DNA of 22,342 nucleotides from JBHJHK01 sp050330975 (GTDB taxonomy: Bacteria > Pseudomonadota > Gammaproteobacteria > Competibacterales > Competibacteraceae), in assembly GCA_050330975.1 (NCBI GenBank), contig JBHJHK010000266.1, positions 1 to 22,342 of the forward strand. Reading direction: 5' to 3'. Positions 14,862-22,342 of the stretch are shown piece by piece. The translations under genes and the position numbers were made by a program. The notes below the pieces were generated by a model that was not told the DNA's origin, did not search any database, and saw only the letters and a program-made list of their open reading frames with translations. Every line of letters begins with the position of its first letter. Position 1 is the first letter of the stretch.

Positions 14862-16373
14862 TCAATAGTGGTGAAAGTAGGGCGAGGCCAGCAACAGCCC
14901 CACCAGCCCCCGGGCTTTGACGACCAGCGAAGCCCGGGGCAAGGGCCGGTCGGGAGCGCCGCCGTCGGCGGCGTAGTGCACCAGGGCCCAGGCATCGGCG
15001 TCCGCCAAGGGTCGCTGGAGCAAGCGCTCCGCCAACACCGCCACCAACTCCAAGGGGGTGCGAACCCCCTCCACCCAGGCGTCGATGGGCAAAGCCGCCC
15101 CCGGCAACTGGCCACGGCCCAGGGCCAAGGCGTAGTTCCAGCGGTTTAACAACCCGTTGCTGTTGGCCCAGTAGCCCACTGTGTCGGGGTAGCCGTTGGG
15201 GGCCGGCCACTGGAAGGGCAACTGGCCACTGCGTTGGAGAAACTGCAACGCCACCCGCCAGTCGGTGGTCGCCGCCACCTCGGTAGTCCGCAGGGTGGCC
15301 AGGAGGAAGTCCATGGGTCGGCGAAACTTGGCATCGGTGGCGCGGAAAAAATCCGGCTGGCTAAACAACGTCCGCAACACCGCGGGAATATCGCCACCAC
15401 TTTGGGCAAAGGCCGCGGCGACGGTGTCGACGGTGGCTTGAGCCGGCGCCTCTTGGATAAATCGCTGGCACAGCTTGCGGGCCACGGTCTGGGCCGTGGA
15501 TGGATGGCGAGCCAACAGGTCCAACACTTGTTCCCCGTCGGCGATGCCGCCATTGGCGGCAATGGGCTGGCCCAGGACCCACTTTTCCCCTTGATCGTGG
15601 CGGCGGTTGGCAAATACAAAGCTGCCGTCCCTGAGATCGACGGTCCAGCCGGTGAAACAGCGGGCCACCTCCTCCACATCCCGCTGATCGTAGCCCCCAT
15701 CTTCCCCTAGGGTGTGGAGTTCCATGAGCTCCCGGGCGTAGTTTTCATTGGGGCCCGAGGCGACATTGGTGTGGTTGTCCAGGTAGTACAACATGGCCGG
15801 GCTCTTGGCCGAGGCGTGGAGCAGGTCGGCGAAGTTGCCCAGGGCGTGGCGGCGAATCACCTCGCGGTCGTCAACCACCTTGAGGATCCGCACCGGCCCG
15901 TCGTTCAAATAGATGCTGAAGTGGTTGCTCCAAAAGTCCACCATGACCTCGAACAACTGGCGACGACTGAAGGCACCCCGGTGGAGGGTGGCCGCCGTCA
16001 ACTGAAGCCCCACTTGGAGCCGCCCCTCGGGGGGGAGGGCGGCCATTTCCTCGACGCTGGCGTTGATCAGGGGATAGGCGGCCGCTACCGTGGCTTCCAC
16101 CGCACTATCGTCAATCGTCTCCGGGGCCAATTGCCGTTCTAGATAACTGGGCCAGCCGATCTCCTGGACCAACTCCAGCTCTTGGCGAAGGGGGCCGAAG
16201 CTGGTGCGCTTGACGGCGTGGGTGAGGTCATCGGGGGGAGGGAGGGGGGCGGCGTCGACGGTGGCATCCGACCCCGGGGCGGTATTGCCCCAACTGGGCG
16301 TTGCTCCGGTGGCCAGCGCTATTGCCGAAGCCCCCGCCCCCCAGCCCAGTTGTCTGCGTGTCATGGCGATCAT
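14862..16373 (-). CDS. Tat-exported DUF1800 family protein
   Basis: I start at the ATG ending at 16373 because AGGAG lies 6 nt upstream and a Tat signal TRRQLGWGAG follows at once; upstream in-frame codons lack both. The ~503-aa protein shows DUF1800 landmarks: HAVKRTSFGP near the mature N-terminus, VMVDFWSNHFSIY, SPAMLYYLDNHTN, NENYARELMELHTLGEDGGY, RCFTGWTVD and ARKLCQRFI. DUF1800 proteins are helical exported proteins of unknown activity, nearly always next to DUF1501 genes, as here. The gene is divergent from a class V aminotransferase gene with a 166-nt gap. Confidence 0.92.
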   Translation of the reverse strand: MIAMTRRQLGWGAGASAIALATGATPSWGNTAPGSDATVDAAPLPPPDDLTHAVKRTSFGPLRQELELVQEIGWPSYLERQLAPETIDDSAVEATVAAAYPLINASVEEMAALPPEGRLQVGLQLTAATLHRGAFSRRQLFEVMVDFWSNHFSIYLNDGPVRILKVVDDREVIRRHALGNFADLLHASAKSPAMLYYLDNHTNVASGPNENYARELMELHTLGEDGGYDQRDVEEVARCFTGWTVDLRDGSFVFANRRHDQGEKWVLGQPIAANGGIADGEQVLDLLARHPSTAQTVARKLCQRFIQEAPAQATVDTVAAAFAQSGGDIPAVLRTLFSQPDFFRATDAKFRRPMDFLLATLRTTEVAATTDWRVALQFLQRSGQLPFQWPAPNGYPDTVGYWANSNGLLNRWNYALALGRGQLPGAALPIDAWVEGVRTPLELVAVLAERLLQRPLADADAWALVHYAADGGAPDRPLPRASLVVKARGLVGLLLASPYFHHY

Positions 16374-16539
16374 GGGGTACTCCTTGGACCTTTGTTGGGC
16401 GGCATATCGAGGGTGGGGCAACCCCCAAACCCTCCACTTCCCACAACGTCCCGGAACCCCGTGGGTTGACAGCCCTCTTCATTCAAAGACCCAGGGCTAC
16501 AATGGCCCTAAAGCCCTTCACCACTACGGAGTACCCGGT

Positions 16540-17718
16540 ATGGCCATCCGCCGCGGACGACACTTTCTCATGACCCCAGGGCCCACCAACCTCCCCGAGG
16601 CAGTGCTCCAGGCCATGAACCGCAACGCCGTCGACTTGGCCGACCCGGAGCTCAACGCCTTGGCCCAGCGCTGCTTTAAAGACCTCCAGACGCTGTTCCA
16701 GACCACGGGGGAAGTCTTTATGTACATCGCCATCGGCCACGGGGTCTGGGAGGCGGCGTTGGCCAACGCCTTGGCCCCGGGGGATGGGGTGTTGGTGCCA
16801 GAGACCGGTCACTTCGCCCACGGCTGGGCCGATGTGGCCAGATCCTTGGGGCTCGAGGTGGAGGTCTTGGCCAACAGTTGGCGCAGCGCCATCGACCCCA
16901 CCGCCGTGGAGGCCAGGCTCCGGGCCGACGGCGACCAGCGCCTCAAGGCGGTGTTGCTGGTCCACACCGACACCGCCGCGGCCATCACCTGTGATGTGGC
17001 CGCCGTGGGCCAGGCCATCGCCCGGGCCGGCCACCCGGCCCTCCTCATGGTGGACGCCGTGGCCTCCCTGGGCAGTGCCGAGTTCGCCATGGACGCTTGG
17101 GGGGTGGACATCGCCTTGAGCGCCTCCCAAAAGGCCCTGGGGGTGCCCCCGGGGTTGGGGTTTATCGCCCTGGGCGGGGCCGCCCGGCAGCGGCTGGCTC
17201 CAAGGCGCGTGTCGACCTACTGGGATTGGGAGCGGCGTCGCTCCAAGGCGTGGTACCGCTGGTTTTGCGGCACCACCCCCGAGCACTTGATCTTTGGCCT
17301 CGGCGCCGCCCTGGATCTTCTCAAGGCCGAGGGGTTAGAGGAAGCCATCGCCCGCCATCGGCGTCTGGCCGAGGGGGTGCGGGCGGCGGTGGCGGCGTGG
17401 GCCCGGGAAGGCGCCTTAGAACTCAACCCCCAAGACCCCACCACGGCGGCCAACGCCGTCACCACCATCCGGGTGGCCGATGGCTTCGACGCCAGAGAAA
17501 TCAACGCCGTGTGCAGCCAAGCCTTCAACGTGGCCCTGGGGTCGGGGTTGGGAGAACTCGAGGGTCAGGCGTTTCGCATCGGCCACATGGGGGATGTCAA
17601 CGAGGCCATGGTGTTGGGCACTTTGGGCTGTGTGGAGGCGGCGCTGCGGCGCTGCGGGGTGCCCATGGGCAAAGGGGGCATCGAAGCCGCCATCGAGCGG
17701 TTTGCGGCCTTGGATTGA
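16540..17718 (+). CDS. Class V aminotransferase, alanine/serine-glyoxylate type
   Basis: The frame is open from 16204, but the ATG at 16540 has GGAG 8 nt upstream and begins the family's usual N-terminus RHFLMTPGPTNLPEAVLQAM. The upstream part overlaps the divergent DUF1800 gene. The 392-aa protein is a fold-type I PLP enzyme: VDAVASLGS contains the PLP-ring Asp172, SASQKAL contains the Schiff-base Lys198, and VHTDTAAAITCDV matches the substrate loop of serine-glyoxylate aminotransferases. It should move an amino group between serine or alanine and glyoxylate (or pyruvate) in the cytoplasm. The exact donor cannot be decided, since no serine-cycle or photorespiratory genes are adjacent. Confidence 0.9.
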   Translation: MAIRRGRHFLMTPGPTNLPEAVLQAMNRNAVDLADPELNALAQRCFKDLQTLFQTTGEVFMYIAIGHGVWEAALANALAPGDGVLVPETGHFAHGWADVARSLGLEVEVLANSWRSAIDPTAVEARLRADGDQRLKAVLLVHTDTAAAITCDVAAVGQAIARAGHPALLMVDAVASLGSAEFAMDAWGVDIALSASQKALGVPPGLGFIALGGAARQRLAPRRVSTYWDWERRRSKAWYRWFCGTTPEHLIFGLGAALDLLKAEGLEEAIARHRRLAEGVRAAVAAWAREGALELNPQDPTTAANAVTTIRVADGFDAREINAVCSQAFNVALGSGLGELEGQAFRIGHMGDVNEAMVLGTLGCVEAALRRCGVPMGKGGIEAAIERFAALD

Positions 17719-17728
17719 GGTGCGCCCA

Positions 17729-17789
17729 AGGCGCCGCTCCGCCGCCGGAAGTGGGGTTATCTGGGTGTCGGTCGACTTCCCCGGCGCCT
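17729..17789. terminator. Inverted repeat between convergent genes
   Basis: AGGCGCCG (17729-17736) and CGGCGCCT (17782-17789) are exact reverse complements. CCGGAAG (17744-17750) pairs inside them with CTTCC and GG across a CC bulge. The structure sits between the aminotransferase stop and the grxC stop, where a bidirectional terminator is expected, but there are no T-runs on either side. Confidence 0.35.
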
Positions 17790-17818
17790 CCCCCCATCAA
17801 GAGGTCGCGCCGACCCCC

Positions 17819-18088
17819 TCAAGTGGCCTGGGATGTTCCCAACAGGGGATCCAACTTCCCCACCCGCTCCAACGCCATGAGCTCGTCACAACCCCCGACG
17901 CCTTGGCCGTCGATAAAGATCTGCGGCACGGTGAAACGCCCCTCGGCCCGCTGGAGCATCTCCTGGCGCTTGGCGCCGTTGAAGGTGATGTCGATCACCT
18001 CCACATCGACGCCCTTGCGGGTCAAAAGCGCCTTGGCCCGATGGCAGAAGGGGCAGTAGAGTTTGGAATACATTTCGACGTGTGCCAT
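17819..18088 (-). CDS. grxC: Glutaredoxin 3
   Basis: This is an 89-aa single-domain glutaredoxin of normal length. The dithiol site is CPFC (residues 12-15, in YSKLYCPFCHRA) where many family members have CPYC. The glutathione-binding segments TVPQIFIDG, with the cis-proline, and GGCDELMALE are intact. It reduces disulfides and glutathione mixed disulfides in the cytoplasm using glutathione. AAGGAG 8 nt upstream fixes the ATG at 18088. It lies downstream of the large channel gene on the same strand, and a nested inverted repeat and a TATAAA box (18114-18109) separate the two, so it may have its own promoter. No secB is seen next to it, unlike the common grxC-secB arrangement. Confidence 0.95.
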   Translation of the reverse strand: MAHVEMYSKLYCPFCHRAKALLTRKGVDVEVIDITFNGAKRQEMLQRAEGRFTVPQIFIDGQGVGGCDELMALERVGKLDPLLGTSQAT

Positions 18089-18120
18089 AGAGTGGGCTCC
18101 TTGTGAAATTTATAGATGGA

Positions 18121-18194
18121 CCGTGGCCCGGCAGTGGTGTTCAAGGCCCGGGGTTTCCCCGGGTTTGATGCCCTGGGGGACCAATGGGCCACGG
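18121..18194. repeat. Nested inverted repeat ahead of grxC
   Basis: CCGTGGCCC (18121-18129) is the exact reverse complement of GGGCCACGG (18186-18194). Inside, TGGT (18135-18138) can pair with ACCA (18180-18183), TCAA (18141-18144) with TTGA (18165-18168), and CCCGGGG (18147-18153) with CCCCGGG (18157-18163) across a 3-nt loop. That makes 24 nested pairs in 74 nt. It fills the space 12 nt after the channel gene stop and 32 nt before the grxC start. No T-run follows on the minus strand. It may be an RNA structure, a weak terminator or a REP-like element. Confidence 0.65.
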
Positions 18195-18206
18195 CGACCG
18201 TCTTCC

Positions 18207-20753
18207 CTAGCGAGAGAAAGAGGATACCTCGTCGGGCTGGCGGCGGGTATCCACGGCCAAGTCCGGTGAGTCCCGATCCAACCCCTGGGGTGCCCCTTGG
18301 GCGGGGGTCTCCCCAAGCCACAGTCCAGAGGGCTCTACGGGGTGAATGTGGATGTCTTGCTGGGGAAAGGGAATGGCGATGCCCGCCTCGTCTAGAGACG
18401 CCTTGACCCGATAGCGCATCTCGCTGGCCACGGTTAAAAACCAATCCACCTCGCGGATGAAAAACCGCAGCTCGAATTCCAACGCCGAAGGGCCAAAATT
18501 CTGGAATAACACCAGGGGCTCGGGGCGGGACATCACGTTGTCATCCTCCTTGAGGATGCGATTGAAGATCGCCTGTACCTGGCGGGGGTCGCTGTCGTAG
18601 CCCACCCGCACGGTGACGATCACCCGGCCCACCTTGCTCTTGTGGAACCAGTTCATCACCTCGCTGGATAATAATGTGCTGTTGGGGACGATGACCGTGG
18701 CGTTATCAAAGGTCTGGAGTTCGGTGGCGACGATGTTGATCCGCTTGACGTAGCCCTGATGCTGACCCACCACGATCCAATCACCGGTCTTGATGGGGCG
18801 CTGGATCAAAATGATCAAGCCGGAGATGAAATTGTTGACCACGTGCTGGAGGCCAAAGCCGATGCCCACCGACAAGGCGCCGACGATCAGCGCCAGCTGA
18901 CTCAAGTCGAGGCCCATGAGGGAAATGCACACCAGAGTGGCCAAAGTCAGCCCTGTATAGCCCACCCCGGTGGCCACGGCTTCCCGGGCGCCGATATCCA
19001 TACGGGTCTGGGTCAAGACTCGATTGGCGAGGAAGCTCTGGAACAGCCGCACCAGGGTGATGAGGCCGAGGAAAACCCCCAAGGCGATGCCGATATCCAT
19101 GGGGGCAACGGTCAAGTTGCCCACGGTAAAGCCAAACCAGAGCAGATTGTGTAGCTGCTCCAACTCGGAGCGGGGCATGCCCCAGAGCAGGGCCAAGGTG
19201 ATGAGGGAGGCGGTGACAAACAGGGTATCCCAGCCCAAGTTCAGCCAGAACACCAGGCGGCGGCGGTCGTCGTCGTCGAAGGCCAAATAGCGCTTCAACC
19301 GCTTCCCCAGCCAAGTATCGGGTTCTAGGAGCTGATCGGTACCGGCGTTGATCAGGGTGCGCAGCAACAATGCCAAGGTGACGATCACCAAGGACAGGCT
19401 GATCCGATTAGTGAGATAGATACCCGCCGCCAGATAGCCGCTGGCGCTCAACGCCACCGCCCCCACTAGCACAATTCGCGCCAAGGTCAATACCAGGCGC
19501 ACCGTCAACGACGGCGGTTGCCCGGCGCTCTGGCGGTCGAGCCCCTGTTCGTCATTGGTCAACCGCCAGTGGCGAGGACGTAGCACACTGAGGAGCAGCC
19601 CGCAGAGCACCGCCATGGCCAACAGGGTGCTGGTGGCCGACAGCTCGGGGTTGACCCGCAAAAAGCGCAAAATGACCTCTTCGGAGACGTCGAACGACGA
19701 TGACGCCTCGGCGGCGATGGAGTTGAGGAAGGCGAACCCCGAGGTGATGAGGGTCGCGACGACAAAATACAGCGCCGTGGTCTGGAACAGGCCCTTAGCG
19801 GCCCGGTCGGTAAAGCGGCTGATGCGCCAGTGGGGACGATAGGGCGCGAGGACCGCCGAAAACAAACCGATAATGACCACGACCCGCAATCCTTCATTGA
19901 GGGCAGTGTGGAGCACCGGCGCCGAGGCGATGTCCAGGGGGGGCAAACGGTTCAGTCCCCAGTTCAGGCCGCCGATGACCATGGCGGGCAGCAGGGCATT
20001 GGCGACCACCAGCACCAAGGTGGCCTCAAAGCGATGGCCGAAATTCTCCGGGTTGAGGCCCAGGCGGCGCTCGGAGTAGCCCAACAGCCAGCGGCGCAGG
20101 AGCCAGAGCATCACTATTATAATCGCCGGGAGCGCCGCCATTCCCAGGGCGGTCTTGACACCCAGTTGGTCGTTGAAGTCGGCGATCCATCGACTGAACT
20201 CGTCACCCAATGCCACCTCGAGGCGCGCGCGCAGTTGGAGGCTGGCTTCGGCCAGGGTGGACGGGGCCAAGGGCAAGACCGTGCGCTCGGTGAGGGTGTT
20301 GACCATGGCCTGGTATTCGGCGGCGGACATACGGCGCAACAGGATATCGATGCGCACCAGCCGCAAATCGCTCAACCGCCGCCGCTCCTCGGCGCGCCCC
20401 AGGCGCTGCTGAAGTTCTTGGCGGGTGGTGGTGAGCCTCTCACTCTGGGTATCCCCTTGGCCCTCGGGGACTTTGAGGACGTCGAGGAGGCGGCGCTGCT
20501 GGGCCTCGGTGGCCCGGGCCCGCTCGATGACCACGACCACGGAGCCGCGGGTGACCTGGAGGTTTTGCCGCAGCTCTCCCACCTGGGCACGGCTGATGCC
20601 GGGACGCTGGAGATCGCGTTCAAGGCTCTCGAGGGTGTAGTCCCATTGGGTCAGGCGCTGGGCGAATTCTTCGTCGGACAACAACAGCTGGGCTCCTGCA
20701 TCACTGGCGATGCCCAACAACAGTGGCAAGAGGAAGCAAAGACGTATTCCCAT
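18207..20753 (-). CDS. Large mechanosensitive channel, MscS/MscK-like
   Basis: The 848-aa protein starts with a signal peptide (LCFLLPLLLGIASDAGAQ). Residues ~25-190 are a periplasmic, probably coiled-coil region like the DUF3772 part of large MscS relatives. About ten hydrophobic segments follow. The MscS pore-lining helix and beta-domain entry are at about 620-665 (GALSVGIGFGLQHVVNNFIS, then RPIKTGDWI), and the cytoplasmic vestibule reaches about 805. The final ~40 residues are hydrophilic and unrecognised. Such inner-membrane channels open under membrane tension during osmotic downshock. It is shorter than E. coli MscK (about 1120 aa), so kefA/mscK is not assigned. No clear Shine-Dalgarno precedes the ATG at 20753. 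It is divergent from tam. Confidence 0.9.
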   Translation of the reverse strand: MGIRLCFLLPLLLGIASDAGAQLLLSDEEFAQRLTQWDYTLESLERDLQRPGISRAQVGELRQNLQVTRGSVVVVIERARATEAQQRRLLDVLKVPEGQGDTQSERLTTTRQELQQRLGRAEERRRLSDLRLVRIDILLRRMSAAEYQAMVNTLTERTVLPLAPSTLAEASLQLRARLEVALGDEFSRWIADFNDQLGVKTALGMAALPAIIIVMLWLLRRWLLGYSERRLGLNPENFGHRFEATLVLVVANALLPAMVIGGLNWGLNRLPPLDIASAPVLHTALNEGLRVVVIIGLFSAVLAPYRPHWRISRFTDRAAKGLFQTTALYFVVATLITSGFAFLNSIAAEASSSFDVSEEVILRFLRVNPELSATSTLLAMAVLCGLLLSVLRPRHWRLTNDEQGLDRQSAGQPPSLTVRLVLTLARIVLVGAVALSASGYLAAGIYLTNRISLSLVIVTLALLLRTLINAGTDQLLEPDTWLGKRLKRYLAFDDDDRRRLVFWLNLGWDTLFVTASLITLALLWGMPRSELEQLHNLLWFGFTVGNLTVAPMDIGIALGVFLGLITLVRLFQSFLANRVLTQTRMDIGAREAVATGVGYTGLTLATLVCISLMGLDLSQLALIVGALSVGIGFGLQHVVNNFISGLIILIQRPIKTGDWIVVGQHQGYVKRINIVATELQTFDNATVIVPNSTLLSSEVMNWFHKSKVGRVIVTVRVGYDSDPRQVQAIFNRILKEDDNVMSRPEPLVLFQNFGPSALEFELRFFIREVDWFLTVASEMRYRVKASLDEAGIAIPFPQQDIHIHPVEPSGLWLGETPAQGAPQGLDRDSPDLAVDTRRQPDEVSSFSR

Positions 20754-20932
20754 GGATAAATGGTGCTCGATCGGTGTTGGCTAGGGGGTGGCGGGGTTGA
20801 GGGATGGTCGAGGCGACCTTGGCAGAAGGAGCCTGAAGACGAGCTGAGAGCGGGACTAGCGCCTTCCTCAAAGCCCAGGTGAGTTACCATGGCGACGGTT
20901 GAGCCATCCAGTGACTGGGAGGACTTGGGCCC

Positions 20933-21709
20933 ATGGGCGCCGTCGATTGGAATCCTGCATGTTACGAAACCTTTGCCACCGAGCGCACCCGTCCAGCCAA
21001 AGAACTCCTCCATCGGGTGGCGGTGGCAGAGGCCAAGACCGTCCTCGATTTGGGTTGTGGCTCGGGGACGTCGACGGCGTTGTTGGTGGCGCGCTGGCCA
21101 TCAGCCCGCGTCGAGGGGGTAGATACTTCAGAGGCCATGGTGGCCAAGGCTCGCCAGCGGTTACCGAGGGTGGCCTTCCACCTGGCCGATGTCGGGGCCT
21201 TTGTCCCTGGTGATGGCGTCGATGTGGTGTTCGCCAATGCCGTGTTCCACTGGCTGCCGGACCACGGAGCACTGCTGCCCCGCTGGTTGAGATCGGTAAA
21301 TCCCGGGGGGGCGTTGGCGCTGCAGATGCCCGACAATTTGGCCGAGCCCAGCCACCGGGCCATGGTGGAGGTGGCAGAGCATGGCCCCTGGGCCGAGGAG
21401 TTGGCCTCGGCGACGGCGGCCCGCACGGCCTTGGCTTCGGCCGAGGTGTACTACGATTGGCTCATTCCCCAGGCCGAGACCGTCGACATCTGGCGCACGG
21501 TGTATCACCATGTCCTCCCGGGGCCCGAGGCCGTTGTGGCGTGGTTTATGGCCACGGGTCTCAAGCCCTTTGTCGACCCCTTGCCCGAACCCCAGCGCCA
21601 AGCCTACCTGGATGCCTACCGGGAGCGCTTGGGTGCGGCCTATCCCCCCAGGGCCGATGGCAAGGTCCTGTTGCGCTTTCCCCGGTTGTTCATCGTCGCC
21701 ACGAGGTAG
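20933..21709 (+). CDS. tam: Trans-aconitate 2-methyltransferase
   Basis: The 258-aa protein aligns from end to end with E. coli Tam (252 aa). Shared features are the start DWNPACYETFATERTRPAKE, the SAM-binding motif I VLDLGCGSGTST (37-48), the acidic end of strand 2 in VEGVDTSEAM, FANAVFHWLPDH, QMPDNLAEPSH, VDIWRTVYHH and the C-terminus LLRFPRLFIVATR. It methylates trans-aconitate, an inhibitor of aconitase that forms spontaneously, with S-adenosylmethionine in the cytoplasm. GGAGG lies 10 nt upstream of the ATG. A lyase-like gene starts 6 nt after its stop, so the two are probably co-transcribed. The gene is divergent from the mechanosensitive channel gene with a 179-nt gap containing nothing I recognise. 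Confidence 0.93.
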   Translation: MGAVDWNPACYETFATERTRPAKELLHRVAVAEAKTVLDLGCGSGTSTALLVARWPSARVEGVDTSEAMVAKARQRLPRVAFHLADVGAFVPGDGVDVVFANAVFHWLPDHGALLPRWLRSVNPGGALALQMPDNLAEPSHRAMVEVAEHGPWAEELASATAARTALASAEVYYDWLIPQAETVDIWRTVYHHVLPGPEAVVAWFMATGLKPFVDPLPEPQRQAYLDAYRERLGAAYPPRADGKVLLRFPRLFIVATR

Positions 21710-21715
21710 CGTCCT

Positions 21716-22342
21716 GTGACCCTGATCCTCGACGGTCCCGCCGACCTCACCCTGGACCACGCCCATCGCGTGCGCCGGGGAGAGGGGTTGGCGTTGGGCC
21801 CTACGGCCTTGGAGGCCATCGCCCGGGGGCGGACTCGGTTCGAGGCCTTCCTGGCCCGCAGCGGGGGGAGCTTTGTCTACGGCACCACCACGGCCCCCGG
21901 GGCCCGGGTCACGGCGCGCCTGCCCCCGGACCACTGGGAACGCCCCCAGACGTTGGGAGAGTACGCGCCTTTGGTGCCCACCTTTGGCAGGGTGGCGGTC
22001 CCCGAGGCCACCAAGCGCCTGGCGGTGTTGGCGCGCCTCACCAATTACCTCGGCGGTTCGGGGGTGGTGGCCCCACCCACCGCCCAGGCGGTGGCGGCTT
22101 TGTTGGATCATCCCCTGCCAACGGTGTTGTTGGGGGGTGCCACGGGGCCGGGGGAGGTGATGGTGACCCTGCAGCTTTTGGGGGGGCTCAAGAATCTGCC
22201 CCTGGGGCCCGGGGAACCCATGGCGCTGCTCAATGGCGCTCCGTGGGGGCCGGCGTTTGCGGGGGGGGGGGCGTGGGGGCCCCCCGCCGGGGGGGGCGGG
22301 ACCCCGGGGGGGTGGGCGTGGGCGGCCGGGGCGTTGGGCTTG
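21716..22342 (+). CDS. Aromatic amino acid lyase-like protein, 3'-truncated
   Basis: The GTG at 21716 has GAGG 9 nt upstream inside the end of tam. The 209 residues visible match the N-terminal part of the histidine/phenylalanine ammonia-lyase superfamily. The catalytic Tyr loop is VYGTTTAPGARV (Tyr55), and RLAVLARLTNYLGGSGVV, the region of the MIO cofactor, and MALLNGAPWGPAFA follow. Where classical enzymes have Ala142-Ser143-Gly144, which cyclise to MIO, this protein has Ala142-Thr143-Gly144 at the same numbering. Only ~29 residues separate it from the Asn-Gly motif, against ~50 in histidine ammonia-lyase. It may be an MIO-lacking relative with a different reaction. The last ~28 codons are distorted by G-runs and may be unreliable. 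It runs off the window. Confidence 0.75.
   Translation, partial: MTLILDGPADLTLDHAHRVRRGEGLALGPTALEAIARGRTRFEAFLARSGGSFVYGTTTAPGARVTARLPPDHWERPQTLGEYAPLVPTFGRVAVPEATKRLAVLARLTNYLGGSGVVAPPTAQAVAALLDHPLPTVLLGGATGPGEVMVTLQLLGGLKNLPLGPGEPMALLNGAPWGPAFAGGGAWGPPAGGGGTPGGWAWAAGALGL

Noticed and set aside
16466..16503. TTGACA and TACAAT upstream of the aminotransferase gene
   Set aside because: The hexamers are good individually, but the spacer is 26 nt, too long for a sigma70 promoter.
19830..20759. 309-codon plus-strand frame opposite the channel gene
   Set aside because: It is antisense to the signal peptide and periplasmic region of the channel, with Gln/Gly/His-rich mirror composition.
21161..22111. 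Long minus-strand reading frame of 316 codons opposite tam and the lyase gene
   Set aside because: It is antisense to two genes with clear family motifs and encodes a Gly/Gln/His-rich mirror product typical of GC-rich antisense frames.
1..22342. CRISPR arrays, tRNA or rRNA genes
   Set aside because: I saw no regularly spaced repeats and no tRNA- or rRNA-like sequence by eye; a short tRNA could still escape without a covariance search.

Overview
The window is about 22 kb of mostly GC-rich bacterial chromosome with a strong taste for runs of G and C. The gene set (ycjX-ycjF, grxC, tam, an MscK-like channel, an acetylpolyamine amidohydrolase, a GMC oxidoreductase and a Tat-exported DUF1800/DUF1501 pair) points to a gammaproteobacterium. 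This is inferred from gene families; no rRNA or other phylogenetic marker is present. Both ends look abnormal. The first ~150 bases read as an RmuC fragment fused in frame to an unrelated gene, and the last ~85 bases are nearly pure G tracts inside a reading frame. Both fit contig-end artefacts.

Layout, left to right. (1) 1-2490: a 5'-truncated substrate-binding protein gene, tail to tail with a paralogous lipoprotein gene that adds a C-terminal VWA domain. (2) 2578-5410: a lower-GC cassette of two AAA+/STAND-like ATPase genes on the minus strand. A near-leaderless promoter embedded in two copies of a palindromic operator-like repeat drives it. The promoter-proximal ATPase is broken by a perfect 11-bp tandem duplication right after the Walker A motif and by a 1-base loss after Walker B. 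A 14-bp exact match (19 of 20 when extended) flanks the cassette, with one copy covering the ycjF stop region. (3) 5393-9733: ycjF, ycjX and a GMC oxidoreductase on the minus strand. (4) 9734-10774: an acetylpolyamine amidohydrolase gene, divergent from the GMC gene. (5) 10785-13590: a scar and AT-rich island holding a short-chain dehydrogenase remnant, a PAS-PAS-GGDEF diguanylate cyclase, a deleted IS1-family element, and an ISAs1-family remnant cut by the IS1 end. (6) 13612-16373: a DUF1800-DUF1501 operon, divergent from a class V aminotransferase (16540-17718). (7) 17819-20753: grxC and a large MscS/MscK-type channel on the minus strand, with an elaborate nested inverted repeat between them. 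(8) 20933-22342: tam, followed 6 nt later by the start of an aromatic amino acid lyase-like gene whose MIO-forming position reads Ala-Thr-Gly.

Most genes are ordinary chromosomal housekeeping or metabolism. The least ordinary parts are the two-ATPase cassette with its duplicated operator and possibly revertible frameshift, the nested inverted repeat ahead of grxC, the layered mobile-element scar around the diguanylate cyclase, and the divergent lyase at the right edge.
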